A stretch of 32,968 nt of DNA, taken from IMG/VR virus record IMGVR_UViG_3300031772_001620, positions 1 through 32,968 of that record; one strand, written 5' to 3'. The position numbers and the translations under genes were made by a program. This DNA comes from a virus. Shown piece after piece: positions 8,138-16,941 of this stretch. A model generated the notes under the pieces. The model did not search any database. It worked only from the letters and a program-made list of their open reading frames with translations, and was not told where the DNA came from. Every line of letters begins with the position of its first letter. Positions within the stretch are counted from its first letter, which is position 1.

Positions 8138-11100
8138 TATTCAACCTTTTCCAATGGGCCAAGGATACGCTGATAAGCAGTCTTATACAGCTCATAGAAT
8201 CTTGGATCTTTTTTAGCCAAATAGATTGCTTGAGCCCGGAACGTCCCCGTCCACTTTTCGCCCCAAGCCTGATACTCCTTTTTTTCGGCTTCAGTCTCAT
8301 CCTGTAATAGCCGACCAAACTTACTGACTCCCTTATTGAAGTCCTCAAAAACAACTTTTAATTTATCTTCGCCTTCAGCATTTAACTTCGCACCATACTC
8401 AGCGATACGGTCGTTGCTTTCAATAGCTTTTATGCTACCCAAAAGAGAATTATATCCGGGGTACCGATCCTGCACCATATTTTTGATCTGCGCAGACGTA
8501 ATTTCTTGACCCGCATATTTACCCATCACATCAAGATCCTCACTGAAGATCCATTTTTTGTTGGGATCACGCGTTTTTTTATTATCTGCGATCTTCTCGC
8601 CCCACTCTTTATACAACTGGTTCTGATATTTGAAAGCATCATGCAACTGCTCACTAGGAGCAAGCACAGATCGAGCAGGGTTAGCAAAGAAGTTTGGTGT
8701 GCCACTCTGGGCACGCCCAAGGTTTGTTAACTCTGCTTGAGCAACATACGCCTGCGCCAAAACATTCTCTTTAATACGCTCAAAATCTTTCAACACAGGA
8801 ACATACCGTTTCAACACATCAGTATTCTCAGACGTACTCCGCCACTGCTGCGGAATAAACAACTGCAACAACGGAGCATTTACTCCACCAAGTTCCCCAA
8901 AACTCAATCCATGTTGGAAAGCATTCAAACGCTGCACTTCCTCCAACAACGGCAGATGGCCTTTAATCCACTCGGCAGCACCCGGAGTATTTGGATGGTG
9001 CTTAGAAAAATCGTTATATGCAGCCAAAGTTTGGCGCATCATAATCTGTTGTGCAGGCCGGTCAAGAAGATAAACCCCGACGTTACGGTACAAAGTTTTA
9101 TCAAAAGAGAACGGAAAGAAAATGAAGTTCGCAGAACGCTCCATAGCGGAACGCCCAATCTGTCCTTCCCGCCCATAAGTAAACATGTGGATCAGTTTCT
9201 CTCGAATCACATGATCCGCTAATCCTTGTTTCTCTAACGCATAGGCAGCGGCCATTTCGTGAGAGCGACCGTTATAAAGCCCAAATACATCTTGTTGCTG
9301 CAAGAAACGATCTGCATCGTCGGCAGCATCCGCATAACTATTATTAAGTTCTGGAAATACTCGCTTTACAGTTTCAAGAGATTTTTTGATTGCCTCATCT
9401 TTGGCATTCTGAAGGAACACTTCAGCATCAGCTTTACTCAGATACTTGTATTCTTCGCTCTGGCGAGCAATACGAGCAGCATCATCACCAATAGATTTAA
9501 GAGGCCGAAGCGAAGGAGTGATCCCTTCCAAAACAAGTTTAAGGTTAGTTTTAACTACTCGACGTATAGAAAAAGACGGCGACAGAGCAAACCTAAACCG
9601 GTTGGAAGCAATCTTAAAACTGTTAGGCATATTTGCCATAGACCAACCAAGAGTATTTGCATAACCTTTGAACCCTATGCCCGGCGTTGAAAGAGCCAAA
9701 CCGGCAGCAGCACCAATCCCAACGTCACGAAGCAAATCTTTAGGATCATCACCCCGAGCAGTACCAACAGCAAGACCAGTACCAGCACCCAAAACAGTCG
9801 CACCGCCAGCAGTCGTCGCCCAACCTGGTGTTCCAACCCACTGTGCGGAAGCCCGAAAGAGGTTATCTAACTGGCTAAGTCCCGCAAACCTGAACGATAC
9901 AGAATAAGACTTGACGGTTTCTTGGTAAATAGCGTTTGCTTCTGCTTTAGTGAACGCTTGTACCCGAGATATAGGCGCTAACCCGACACTTTCGTTGACA
10001 CCAAAAAACGAATCCATTGCTTTCTGGTTAGTCAATATTGAGATGACTCGCTTGGGTCGCAAATCTCGCAACTGCATGATGTCTGTAATCTCGTTAGACA
10101 ATTCGTTTTGGCTAACACCTAAAGCATTTTTAAGACGAGTTTCTTCTCCTTTGCCAAGTCCGCCAAAAGCTTTATGCGCTCCTTTAGCAAAACGCTCCCC
10201 ATAAGATACGTCAGCAATGCCTTCAGTTCCTTCAAGGATCTTGTTTAGATTTCCATCATTGGAACGAATAAGTTGCATCAATTTTTCAATAGAAAGACCA
10301 TCCACACCCGGACGAGCAAACTTCGTAGCAAGCGCCGAATACCGTCTCATACGGTTAGCCTTTTGTGCCACAGGAATCGTAGAGTTCAAAACTACTTCGG
10401 TACTCAAACCCATTCTTGTTAAAGCACGCTTCGTCCACTCTGTACGAACAAACTCTAAATGGTCAGCAGCAGTCTCAGGGACAGTAAGAAATCCTAGATT
10501 TTTGCCTTGAACAAGTTTATAGCCGAGAGCATCAAGGTCTGCGACTGCTTGAACTAACGCAGGGTCAGCATTAATACCAAGAATAACGTCTCTAGCAAGA
10601 CTGTTTGCTCTTGTCGTATATTGGGTAAGTAGACTATTTATTCCTTCTGCACCCGATAATGCTTTTGATTGTTCCATACCAATAGCAAAATGTTGGAAAC
10701 CCCAAGAAAGCATCTTGTCTAGCAGATCATTACGTTCCGCTAAAGCATCCATACCGCCTTCGGCTTTTATAGGACTCTGTGCTTTAACGGAGGCTTCTAA
10801 TATCTTTTGTTCTGCATCTGATAGAGATTCCCAAAACTGGCGATCTTCTCCAAGATGCGACCATTTGCCAGCCCACACACCTGGATCTATTGCTTGAAGA
10901 GCTTGAAAATGTGCATCTGACATTTGGCTAAAATCTATTTTTGAATAAACATCAAAATCTTTACGCATCTGCGCTTGCTCTGCCGGAGTTGCCAAATCCC
11001 AATCAAAATCGTCCTCAATTTTTGGAGGTTCAACTATGCCGCCAGCGTTAGCTCGACCTTGTTTAGCATTAAGTCTTTCCGCAATCAGATCACTTTCTTC

Positions 11101-14100
11101 TTGAAACTTAGCAATCTCCTCTAAAGCTTGTTCTTGAGATAGCGTGTCATGGCCTTGAATGCCTATGTCTCGGACAGTACCCGGAGTTTGTTTGCCTTTA
11201 GTAAGAATCCCAATACTATTTAGATCGGCATCAACTTGCTTACTTTCTGCTTGTGCTGCCATAAGCGCATCGTGAGCATCGCTCACAGACTGTTCAGCGG
11301 CAGTAAGTTCTGGTGCTAACGGTCTGCCATGTCCCCCATAAAGTCTATGTGTACGCGGATCGTAGTTATCTATTGATCGTGATCGTGCGAGAGTAGCCTC
11401 AGCAGCAGCATCAGTCTGGGCAGTAACAAGCGCAGGATCTATAGCACCTCTAGGATCAGGGTGTGGCATTGTCGGGCGAGATTCCATAGCAAACCGAGTT
11501 TGATACGGTTTAGCAGGATCATAGACAGCACCCTCTTTAGCGACCGCAGCATGAAGTTCCTCCCACTTACTAGCAGTCTCCGCAACAGCCTTATCAACCT
11601 CAGCCTGAGCAGTCTTAACAGAAGTCGCATTAACAGACAAAGTGCGTCGCAACTCTGTACGAACCGCATCTGCCTCTTTACCAACATTAGTCCACGGAGT
11701 ACCCGCATCTTTAGCAGCCTGTTGAGCCGCTTTTACAGCCTCATCCTCAGCAGTTTTTAACTCATCAACAGTCATACCAAGATCAGCAGCACGAAGATCA
11801 GCAGATTGAAGAAACCCGGCTTCCTTAGATTTTGCTGCAATCTCTCGATCATATGCTTTACCAGCAGCAGTCTCAGCCGCTTTCAACGTAGAACGCACAA
11901 CCGCTTTAGGAGTTTTAGGTTCAAGAAGTTTCTCTGCTTCAAGACGCGCAGCATCTTTAGCGGCCTGTCGAGCAGCCAAATATTCTTCCTCAGTCATACC
12001 AAGTTCTATAGCCCGCTCAAGATAAGAACGCCGCTTTAAGAAATTAGACTGCGCCGTAGTAACACCACGCTCCGCAACACCTTGAGTCTTTTCTGCCCCT
12101 TTAGCACTCTTCTCCAAATCAGAAAGCCCACTACGAGCAGCCTCAATACGAGCCTTATCCGCAGTCACCTGTATTTCTTCATGCGCTTTGATTACGGCTT
12201 TTTCCGCATCTTGAACCGCTTGACCGGCTTGCTTTAACGCTTTCTGGGCAGCATTACGCTCACCAAACAAAGCAGTCTTTTCAGTCCGTTTTGCTTGAGC
12301 AAACGCAGCTTTAGCATCCGTTAAAGTTTTCTCTAGTCCCGGAATGTCCGCAGCACGATCCAAAGCAGTCGCATTTAACGTATCAACATTATCTGCCATA
12401 CCTGTAATATTGGCTTGCAAAGTCGTAAGAACATCCCGGTGAAAAATATCTGAAGCATCAATATAGGTATTCAGATCCCCAGAATGCTCTGCCCACGATA
12501 AACGTCCCGGCGAGTTTCGACCCGCATAAAAACGGTTAAAATCTTCAGCAAGCCATTTTACAAAACCTTCTTGCTCAAAATCTGAAAGGCCACGAAGATG
12601 AGCTTGAGCCAAAAGATCCGGCTCATTCATCAAACGATCTTTCATGTCATAGTGCATTTTTTGTTCTACTTGGCGGCTAACTTTTGCTCGCATAGCATCA
12701 TCAAAAGAAGTAGGAGGCAACTCGCCTGCTTTAATGGCTTGAGCAGTTATAAAAGCGTCAGCTTCGTCAGCGAAACTGCCTTGTTCAAAAGCCATCTCTC
12801 TAGCAGCAACTTGAAGCGCATAATCGTTAAGTTTTTTGTTAACCCAACGGTGAGCACGATTTTCGCCGCCAGCGGCTTTAACAAAATCTTCCCACGTTTT
12901 GCTCTCAGTATGAGACATCTTGCTAAAGCGTTCCCAAGCTTGTGGGATACCGAGACTGTTATAAGCCTCTCGAATGTTTGCGTTTCGAGCTTGGACTTCT
13001 TCGGCAAGCAGCGTTCCGGGCGAAACGCCTTTGGTTCCTGGTGGGGCATGAAATAGGAACATGAGGTTATCTATGTTGGCTAGAGCCCCATATTGTTTTA
13101 TGTTTTGTTCGTTCCAATGTTGGATAGTGTGTTCGTCTTGGATGGAACTGGCGAGTTCGTTAGTTCCGGGGCCAAGTTCGGTTGTGGCAGCAGTAAGGCG
13201 GGCTCTGATACCGAAACTTGTTATGCCGTGTAATGCTGCGCCTGCGATACGGACAGATGGAAAGATTTGTGGGCCTGCTGCAATAGTGCGGGCTCCATAC
13301 CATATTCTTCCGGCCCGCCCTAATGGGTCAATGATGCCCTTTTCGCCTGCTAATTTGCTTGCTATTTTGCCTGCGTTTTCTCCAAGATGCCAACCATAGG
13401 TACCACGCAACACTGGCAAATCTTCTACAAGGCTAGGAATATTCTTAAACGCTTGTGTGCCTGCTGACCCGCCTTGAGCGAAAGTTCCGCTGATAGCACC
13501 GGGCATTGCTATTTCGTCTGCGTATGTTAGGACTTCAGGATTAGCGACTTCTAGTCCGAATAGTTTTTTGCCAATAATTTTTGGTGTGCGAAATGTTGCT
13601 TTTTCGGTAACACCCCTAGCCATTTGTGTTTCAGCAGCATCCAAAAATCCGGCGGCGGCTTTTCCTGCGCTAGCAAGAAGAAATACCGTACCAATATCTC
13701 CAAGATAACGGTGTGCCATATCCCAAGTACCTATGCCCGTAGGTTTGTCACTTTGCAAATCTTTTAAGCTGACACCAAACGATTTAGCTTCTTCAGCAGC
13801 AGAAGTATCTCCACCAAGAAAGTTTTTAATTGCAGCTGTATGACCCATCATTATTTGTTTGCCATATTGGTTTGTTTCTTTTTGTGGTACGCCTCTAAGT
13901 TGATCGTAGAAACCAACAGATACGTCATACCCTACATTTTCTACTCCAGCTGCAAGATCGGCAACCACATTCCGCAAATCTTCGGGGAGTCCTTTAACGA
14001 ATCCGATAGCAGCATCAAGAGCGCCCGCAGGCATCGTTCCAGTCAACCAATCAAGCGCCTTGTTGACACTAAAACCTTTACCCCCACCAGAAGCCATATG

Positions 14101-14514
14101 CTTTTCCATCTGATGTTGGTTGTATTCGTACATCGCACCCTGCCACTCGCTACTCCAAACGCCAGTAACGGGCATATTTCCAAAACCTTTTGTATTCAAC
14201 AATGCTTGAGTGTCTCGAATGTTTTGTGAAGCAACCGGCAACGGGCCCGAAGTACCCCGCAAATAGCGAGCAAACTTAAGTTTTGCAGGAGGCTTATCAT
14301 AAAGACGCCCATCATCAAAAAAGCCGCCCAACGGATCAGGACTATTTTTGACATGAGCAGATCGCAACGCACCAGCAGTCTGCTCGGCATCATCAGGACT
14401 ACTAGCACTCTGAGCAATAGCAAACGCCGATAACGGAGTCATCCACCCATGAGTATTAGCAAGACGCTGCGAGTTTTGAGTAAACAGATCAGGCAGTTGA
14501 TCCTCAAAGGGCAT
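8137..14514 (-). CDS. Giant (2125 aa) internal virion / polyvalent-like protein
   Basis: This gene takes about a third of the late operon. Near residues 95-130 is a pattern like a peptidoglycan-binding domain (IRDTQALLNTKGFGN..PVTGVW). Around 710-995 runs a long Ala/Lys/Glu coiled coil (LEKTLTDAKAAFAQAKRTEK). At about 1560-1610 are two Gly/Ala-rich hydrophobic stretches (GGATVLGAGTGLAVG, IGAAAGLALSTPG) able to insert in a membrane. Near 1795-1835 is a conserved-looking aromatic segment (FIFFPFSFDKTLYRN). Encoded straight after the portal, it resembles large podovirus-type ejection proteins or giant polyvalent proteins carrying several tools in one chain. No single family was recognised. Confidence 0.6.
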   Translation of the reverse strand: MPFEDQLPDLFTQNSQRLANTHGWMTPLSAFAIAQSASSPDDAEQTAGALRSAHVKNSPDPLGGFFDDGRLYDKPPAKLKFARYLRGTSGPLPVASQNIRDTQALLNTKGFGNMPVTGVWSSEWQGAMYEYNQHQMEKHMASGGGKGFSVNKALDWLTGTMPAGALDAAIGFVKGLPEDLRNVVADLAAGVENVGYDVSVGFYDQLRGVPQKETNQYGKQIMMGHTAAIKNFLGGDTSAAEEAKSFGVSLKDLQSDKPTGIGTWDMAHRYLGDIGTVFLLASAGKAAAGFLDAAETQMARGVTEKATFRTPKIIGKKLFGLEVANPEVLTYADEIAMPGAISGTFAQGGSAGTQAFKNIPSLVEDLPVLRGTYGWHLGENAGKIASKLAGEKGIIDPLGRAGRIWYGARTIAAGPQIFPSVRIAGAALHGITSFGIRARLTAATTELGPGTNELASSIQDEHTIQHWNEQNIKQYGALANIDNLMFLFHAPPGTKGVSPGTLLAEEVQARNANIREAYNSLGIPQAWERFSKMSHTESKTWEDFVKAAGGENRAHRWVNKKLNDYALQVAAREMAFEQGSFADEADAFITAQAIKAGELPPTSFDDAMRAKVSRQVEQKMHYDMKDRLMNEPDLLAQAHLRGLSDFEQEGFVKWLAEDFNRFYAGRNSPGRLSWAEHSGDLNTYIDASDIFHRDVLTTLQANITGMADNVDTLNATALDRAADIPGLEKTLTDAKAAFAQAKRTEKTALFGERNAAQKALKQAGQAVQDAEKAVIKAHEEIQVTADKARIEAARSGLSDLEKSAKGAEKTQGVAERGVTTAQSNFLKRRSYLERAIELGMTEEEYLAARQAAKDAARLEAEKLLEPKTPKAVVRSTLKAAETAAGKAYDREIAAKSKEAGFLQSADLRAADLGMTVDELKTAEDEAVKAAQQAAKDAGTPWTNVGKEADAVRTELRRTLSVNATSVKTAQAEVDKAVAETASKWEELHAAVAKEGAVYDPAKPYQTRFAMESRPTMPHPDPRGAIDPALVTAQTDAAAEATLARSRSIDNYDPRTHRLYGGHGRPLAPELTAAEQSVSDAHDALMAAQAESKQVDADLNSIGILTKGKQTPGTVRDIGIQGHDTLSQEQALEEIAKFQEESDLIAERLNAKQGRANAGGIVEPPKIEDDFDWDLATPAEQAQMRKDFDVYSKIDFSQMSDAHFQALQAIDPGVWAGKWSHLGEDRQFWESLSDAEQKILEASVKAQSPIKAEGGMDALAERNDLLDKMLSWGFQHFAIGMEQSKALSGAEGINSLLTQYTTRANSLARDVILGINADPALVQAVADLDALGYKLVQGKNLGFLTVPETAADHLEFVRTEWTKRALTRMGLSTEVVLNSTIPVAQKANRMRRYSALATKFARPGVDGLSIEKLMQLIRSNDGNLNKILEGTEGIADVSYGERFAKGAHKAFGGLGKGEETRLKNALGVSQNELSNEITDIMQLRDLRPKRVISILTNQKAMDSFFGVNESVGLAPISRVQAFTKAEANAIYQETVKSYSVSFRFAGLSQLDNLFRASAQWVGTPGWATTAGGATVLGAGTGLAVGTARGDDPKDLLRDVGIGAAAGLALSTPGIGFKGYANTLGWSMANMPNSFKIASNRFRFALSPSFSIRRVVKTNLKLVLEGITPSLRPLKSIGDDAARIARQSEEYKYLSKADAEVFLQNAKDEAIKKSLETVKRVFPELNNSYADAADDADRFLQQQDVFGLYNGRSHEMAAAYALEKQGLADHVIREKLIHMFTYGREGQIGRSAMERSANFIFFPFSFDKTLYRNVGVYLLDRPAQQIMMRQTLAAYNDFSKHHPNTPGAAEWIKGHLPLLEEVQRLNAFQHGLSFGELGGVNAPLLQLFIPQQWRSTSENTDVLKRYVPVLKDFERIKENVLAQAYVAQAELTNLGRAQSGTPNFFANPARSVLAPSEQLHDAFKYQNQLYKEWGEKIADNKKTRDPNKKWIFSEDLDVMGKYAGQEITSAQIKNMVQDRYPGYNSLLGSIKAIESNDRIAEYGAKLNAEGEDKLKVVFEDFNKGVSKFGRLLQDETEAEKKEYQAWGEKWTGTFRAQAIYLAKKDPRFYELYKTAYQRILGPLEKVE

Positions 14515-14933
14515 TACATATTCCGTTTCTGGCTAAGAGTCGCTTCGGCATACGCCAACAGTTGTTTAGTAGCAGGATCAGCAGAATCACCCAAAGCCTG
14601 CAACGCAGCAAGACCTTTAATCAACAGACCATCAGGGCCAGGCTGATCCAAAACTTCTGAGCCACCACCCGGACCACCCATCATCCCATGAGTCAACGGT
14701 TCGTTAGGATTATTAGTAGGCGCATTCAACGGAGCAGGCATCTGAAACGCTTGAGCCTGCGGTAACACACGCGCCATATCAGGCGGCGCACCACCAACCG
14801 GAGCAGTCTGAGCCAACGGGACAGCCTGCTGCGCCTGCTCAGAAGCTTGTGCTGCACCATACTTACCGCCAGTAGCAGTCTTAACCGGCTGAGCCAGCAT
14901 ATCAGTACGATTAGGTCGAGCTTTACGAGGCAT
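14514..14933 (-). CDS. Pro/Ala/Gln-rich protein between portal and giant protein
   Basis: The 139 residues begin with a basic stretch (MPRKARPNRTDML) and continue as Pro/Ala/Gln/Gly-rich, low-complexity sequence. Residues 100-139 form a helix (LLIKGLAALQALGDSAD). It overlaps the portal stop by 1 nt (TAATG) and the giant gene by 1 nt, so translation is probably coupled across all three. It is probably flexible, perhaps a portal- or ejection-associated linker. No family was recognised. Confidence 0.5.
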   Translation of the reverse strand: MPRKARPNRTDMLAQPVKTATGGKYGAAQASEQAQQAVPLAQTAPVGGAPPDMARVLPQAQAFQMPAPLNAPTNNPNEPLTHGMMGGPGGGSEVLDQPGPDGLLIKGLAALQALGDSADPATKQLLAYAEATLSQKRNM

Positions 14934-16765
14934 TACTGCACCGGAGCCACAGGACGAGACGTACTACGCAAAGCAGACATCAACGCTGAAGCATTAGCCA
15001 AATCTGGTGGAACACCATTACCCTCTGCGGGAGGTGCTGACTCTGCGCCCATACCCGGCATCGCTAGACCCGGTTGCATTTCGGGCGCTGTAGCCTGACC
15101 TGGTTCTGGTGGCGGAGCTTGTGCAGCCTGTCGAGCACGAGCCATCTCATCTGCTTTAACAATCGCATCAGGGACACCCATACCTTTCTCCACAAGTTTG
15201 ATTACCTGAGCAACATCAATTGCAGGCATCTGACCGGAAGTAGCCTGCTGAAGAATTGACTGCAACAAAGCATCAGTCAACTTCTCTTGGACAATGCCAT
15301 CTTCCTCTTGCTCTGGGTTATCAATCAACGGATGCTCACTACGAGCAGTACGCTGAGAAACAAGACCCGCCCCGACCAACTGTGCGAGAGCAACAGTAAT
15401 CTGACTCATATCAGTACCCGGAAAACTGTACGAAACGGAGTTATGAGTAGCCTCAAAATGTTTCGCAGGCGTATATTCAACAACACCTTGGTCGCCGCGC
15501 CAACCTGAGAACACCGTATAACTTTTATTTGGCCAATATCCTTTTTCGACTTCCAAGATCGCAGGGTTAATGCTGCGCTCCAAAGCCCGACCCATGATGT
15601 CTTGAAGTTCTGCGACCATCGGATCTACAGCAAACGCTCCAACAGTGTCAATAGCTCGACCGGTACGCAATGCGTTAGGGTTATCCCCACCGTACAGAGG
15701 GCTCGCTCCAGAGGCCATACGGCCCGCACGTTCCAAAGACCCTAGAACTCTCTCAGTCATCGGCCCCGGTGTCGTATGGAGCATCTGGAGCCCTCTCACG
15801 CCTGTCAGGAGGTTAACCTCGCCAGAGCGTCCATCTTTCCATTCTCCACCAATTAGTTCTGGTACCCGATTCTCGTCACCAATAACAGCAATGTCAGGAA
15901 AAATGTCTTTCTCGGCAGCCAAAACGTCTAACGCCATCAGTTTCGCCATCCAATCAACGATCCCAACGATGCTATCCATTTGACCGGCAACTCGATCAAG
16001 AGTAATCCTGCGCGGCATAGCGACTGGCACCATGCCCGCCCGGTTCGGCCAACGCCGAAGTTCCATACCACCCGAACGATCAATGTCAGAAGTGTCAGCC
16101 TGTCGTGGGCCGAGGATACCTACAACAATTTCTGTCTCATCTATCCACTCAATAACATCCCACAACCGTTCTGTGGGCGTATTGTTGCCGCGCCCTGGAC
16201 GGCCAAGGACATATTCTCGACATTCGGGATAGTTATTTACTAGCCACCAAGCAGACCTGCCATAAACGAACCCTATGTTCGTTGGAGGGTCAACCATTTC
16301 GGGGGCACGCAACTCTGGATAGGCAGTCAGAGGATCTCGCAGTTCAATACGTGCTCGTTGTGTTTCGTGGTCAGGCATGACGACCATAGCGAACGTCGCA
16401 TATCCCGATAACTGACGAAACGCCCTACGCAGCAGGAGAGAAAGACTATTCTCTGACCAAGACGCATATAATGCTCGCCTACGGATAGAAGCAAACTCTC
16501 TTGATCTTGCGCTACTAGGCTTTAACGCCGGAATCGTGATAGATGGCATAGCAGACGCAGCCCGCATCGCATAACCTTCAATACCATCGTGAATTAGCTG
16601 TGGCATCAAAGCCCGCATCTCAGGCTGGTCGGGCATTTCCACGACTGGCACAACAATATCGTTGTTATAACGGTCGCGAATATCTATCATCCGGCGGACA
16701 GTCGCACTATCGTTTTGGCGTCGCAACGTCATGGTTGCAACAATCTGCTCCCAAGTGAACTTCAC
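14933..16765 (-). CDS. Portal protein
   Basis: This 610-residue protein is encoded two tiny frames after the terminase. The N-terminus has helical and basic features (RRMIDIRDRYNNDIVVP). The middle has the beta-rich wing region (IELRDPLTAYPELRAP, VYGRSAWWLVNNYPECREY) and PLYGGDNPNALRTGRAID, which resembles a portal stem/clip motif. The last ~100 residues are Pro/Ala/Gln-rich. A dodecameric portal would form the DNA channel and dock the terminase motor. It starts at GTG 16765, overlapping the TGA of the 29-residue peptide (GTGA). Confidence 0.8.
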   Translation of the reverse strand: MKFTWEQIVATMTLRRQNDSATVRRMIDIRDRYNNDIVVPVVEMPDQPEMRALMPQLIHDGIEGYAMRAASAMPSITIPALKPSSARSREFASIRRRALYASWSENSLSLLLRRAFRQLSGYATFAMVVMPDHETQRARIELRDPLTAYPELRAPEMVDPPTNIGFVYGRSAWWLVNNYPECREYVLGRPGRGNNTPTERLWDVIEWIDETEIVVGILGPRQADTSDIDRSGGMELRRWPNRAGMVPVAMPRRITLDRVAGQMDSIVGIVDWMAKLMALDVLAAEKDIFPDIAVIGDENRVPELIGGEWKDGRSGEVNLLTGVRGLQMLHTTPGPMTERVLGSLERAGRMASGASPLYGGDNPNALRTGRAIDTVGAFAVDPMVAELQDIMGRALERSINPAILEVEKGYWPNKSYTVFSGWRGDQGVVEYTPAKHFEATHNSVSYSFPGTDMSQITVALAQLVGAGLVSQRTARSEHPLIDNPEQEEDGIVQEKLTDALLQSILQQATSGQMPAIDVAQVIKLVEKGMGVPDAIVKADEMARARQAAQAPPPEPGQATAPEMQPGLAMPGMGAESAPPAEGNGVPPDLANASALMSALRSTSRPVAPVQ

Positions 16766-16851
16766 TTGCCTTTTGCCTTCTTTTTTGCTTTTTTAGGCAT
16801 AGGCATTGGCATTGGTGCAGCCTTCTTAGGATAACCTTTACTTGCTGGCAC
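16762..16851 (-). CDS. 29-residue Lys/Met/Pro-rich basic peptide
   Basis: A frame from GTG 16851 encodes MPASKGYPKKAAPMPMPMP followed by a run of Lys and Ala. It is preceded by GGAAAGGAAA, a plausible Shine-Dalgarno, and its TGA overlaps the portal GTG by 4 nt. The length is very short, but the strongly basic composition and coupling support translation. It could bind DNA or nucleic-acid surfaces of the packaging complex, but that is inference. Confidence 0.5.
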   Translation of the reverse strand: MPASKGYPKKAAPMPMPMPKKAKKKAKGK

Positions 16852-16930
16852 GACGTTTCCTTTCCCGCAAAAGTGCGAGACGGTCAATATGGGCCTGACG
16901 TTTTAAAGCAGCAGTAATAGACTGACCCAC
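16838..16930 (-). CDS. 30-residue basic helix peptide (candidate)
   Basis: A frame from GTG 16930 begins MGQSITAALKRQAHIDRLAL and ends with a cluster of Arg and Lys. It lies just after the terminase stop and overlaps the next small frame by 14 nt. The amphipathic, basic helix looks coding and fills the gap exactly. There is no good ribosome-binding site, so translation would depend on coupling to terminase. Confidence 0.3.
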   Translation of the reverse strand: MGQSITAALKRQAHIDRLALLRERKRRASK

Positions 16931-16941
16931 ATTTAGGTGGA

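Noticed and set aside
9259-9690. Plus-strand frames of 140-150 codons inside the giant gene
   Set aside because: Antisense shadows of a long, coherent minus-strand gene with overlapping neighbours.
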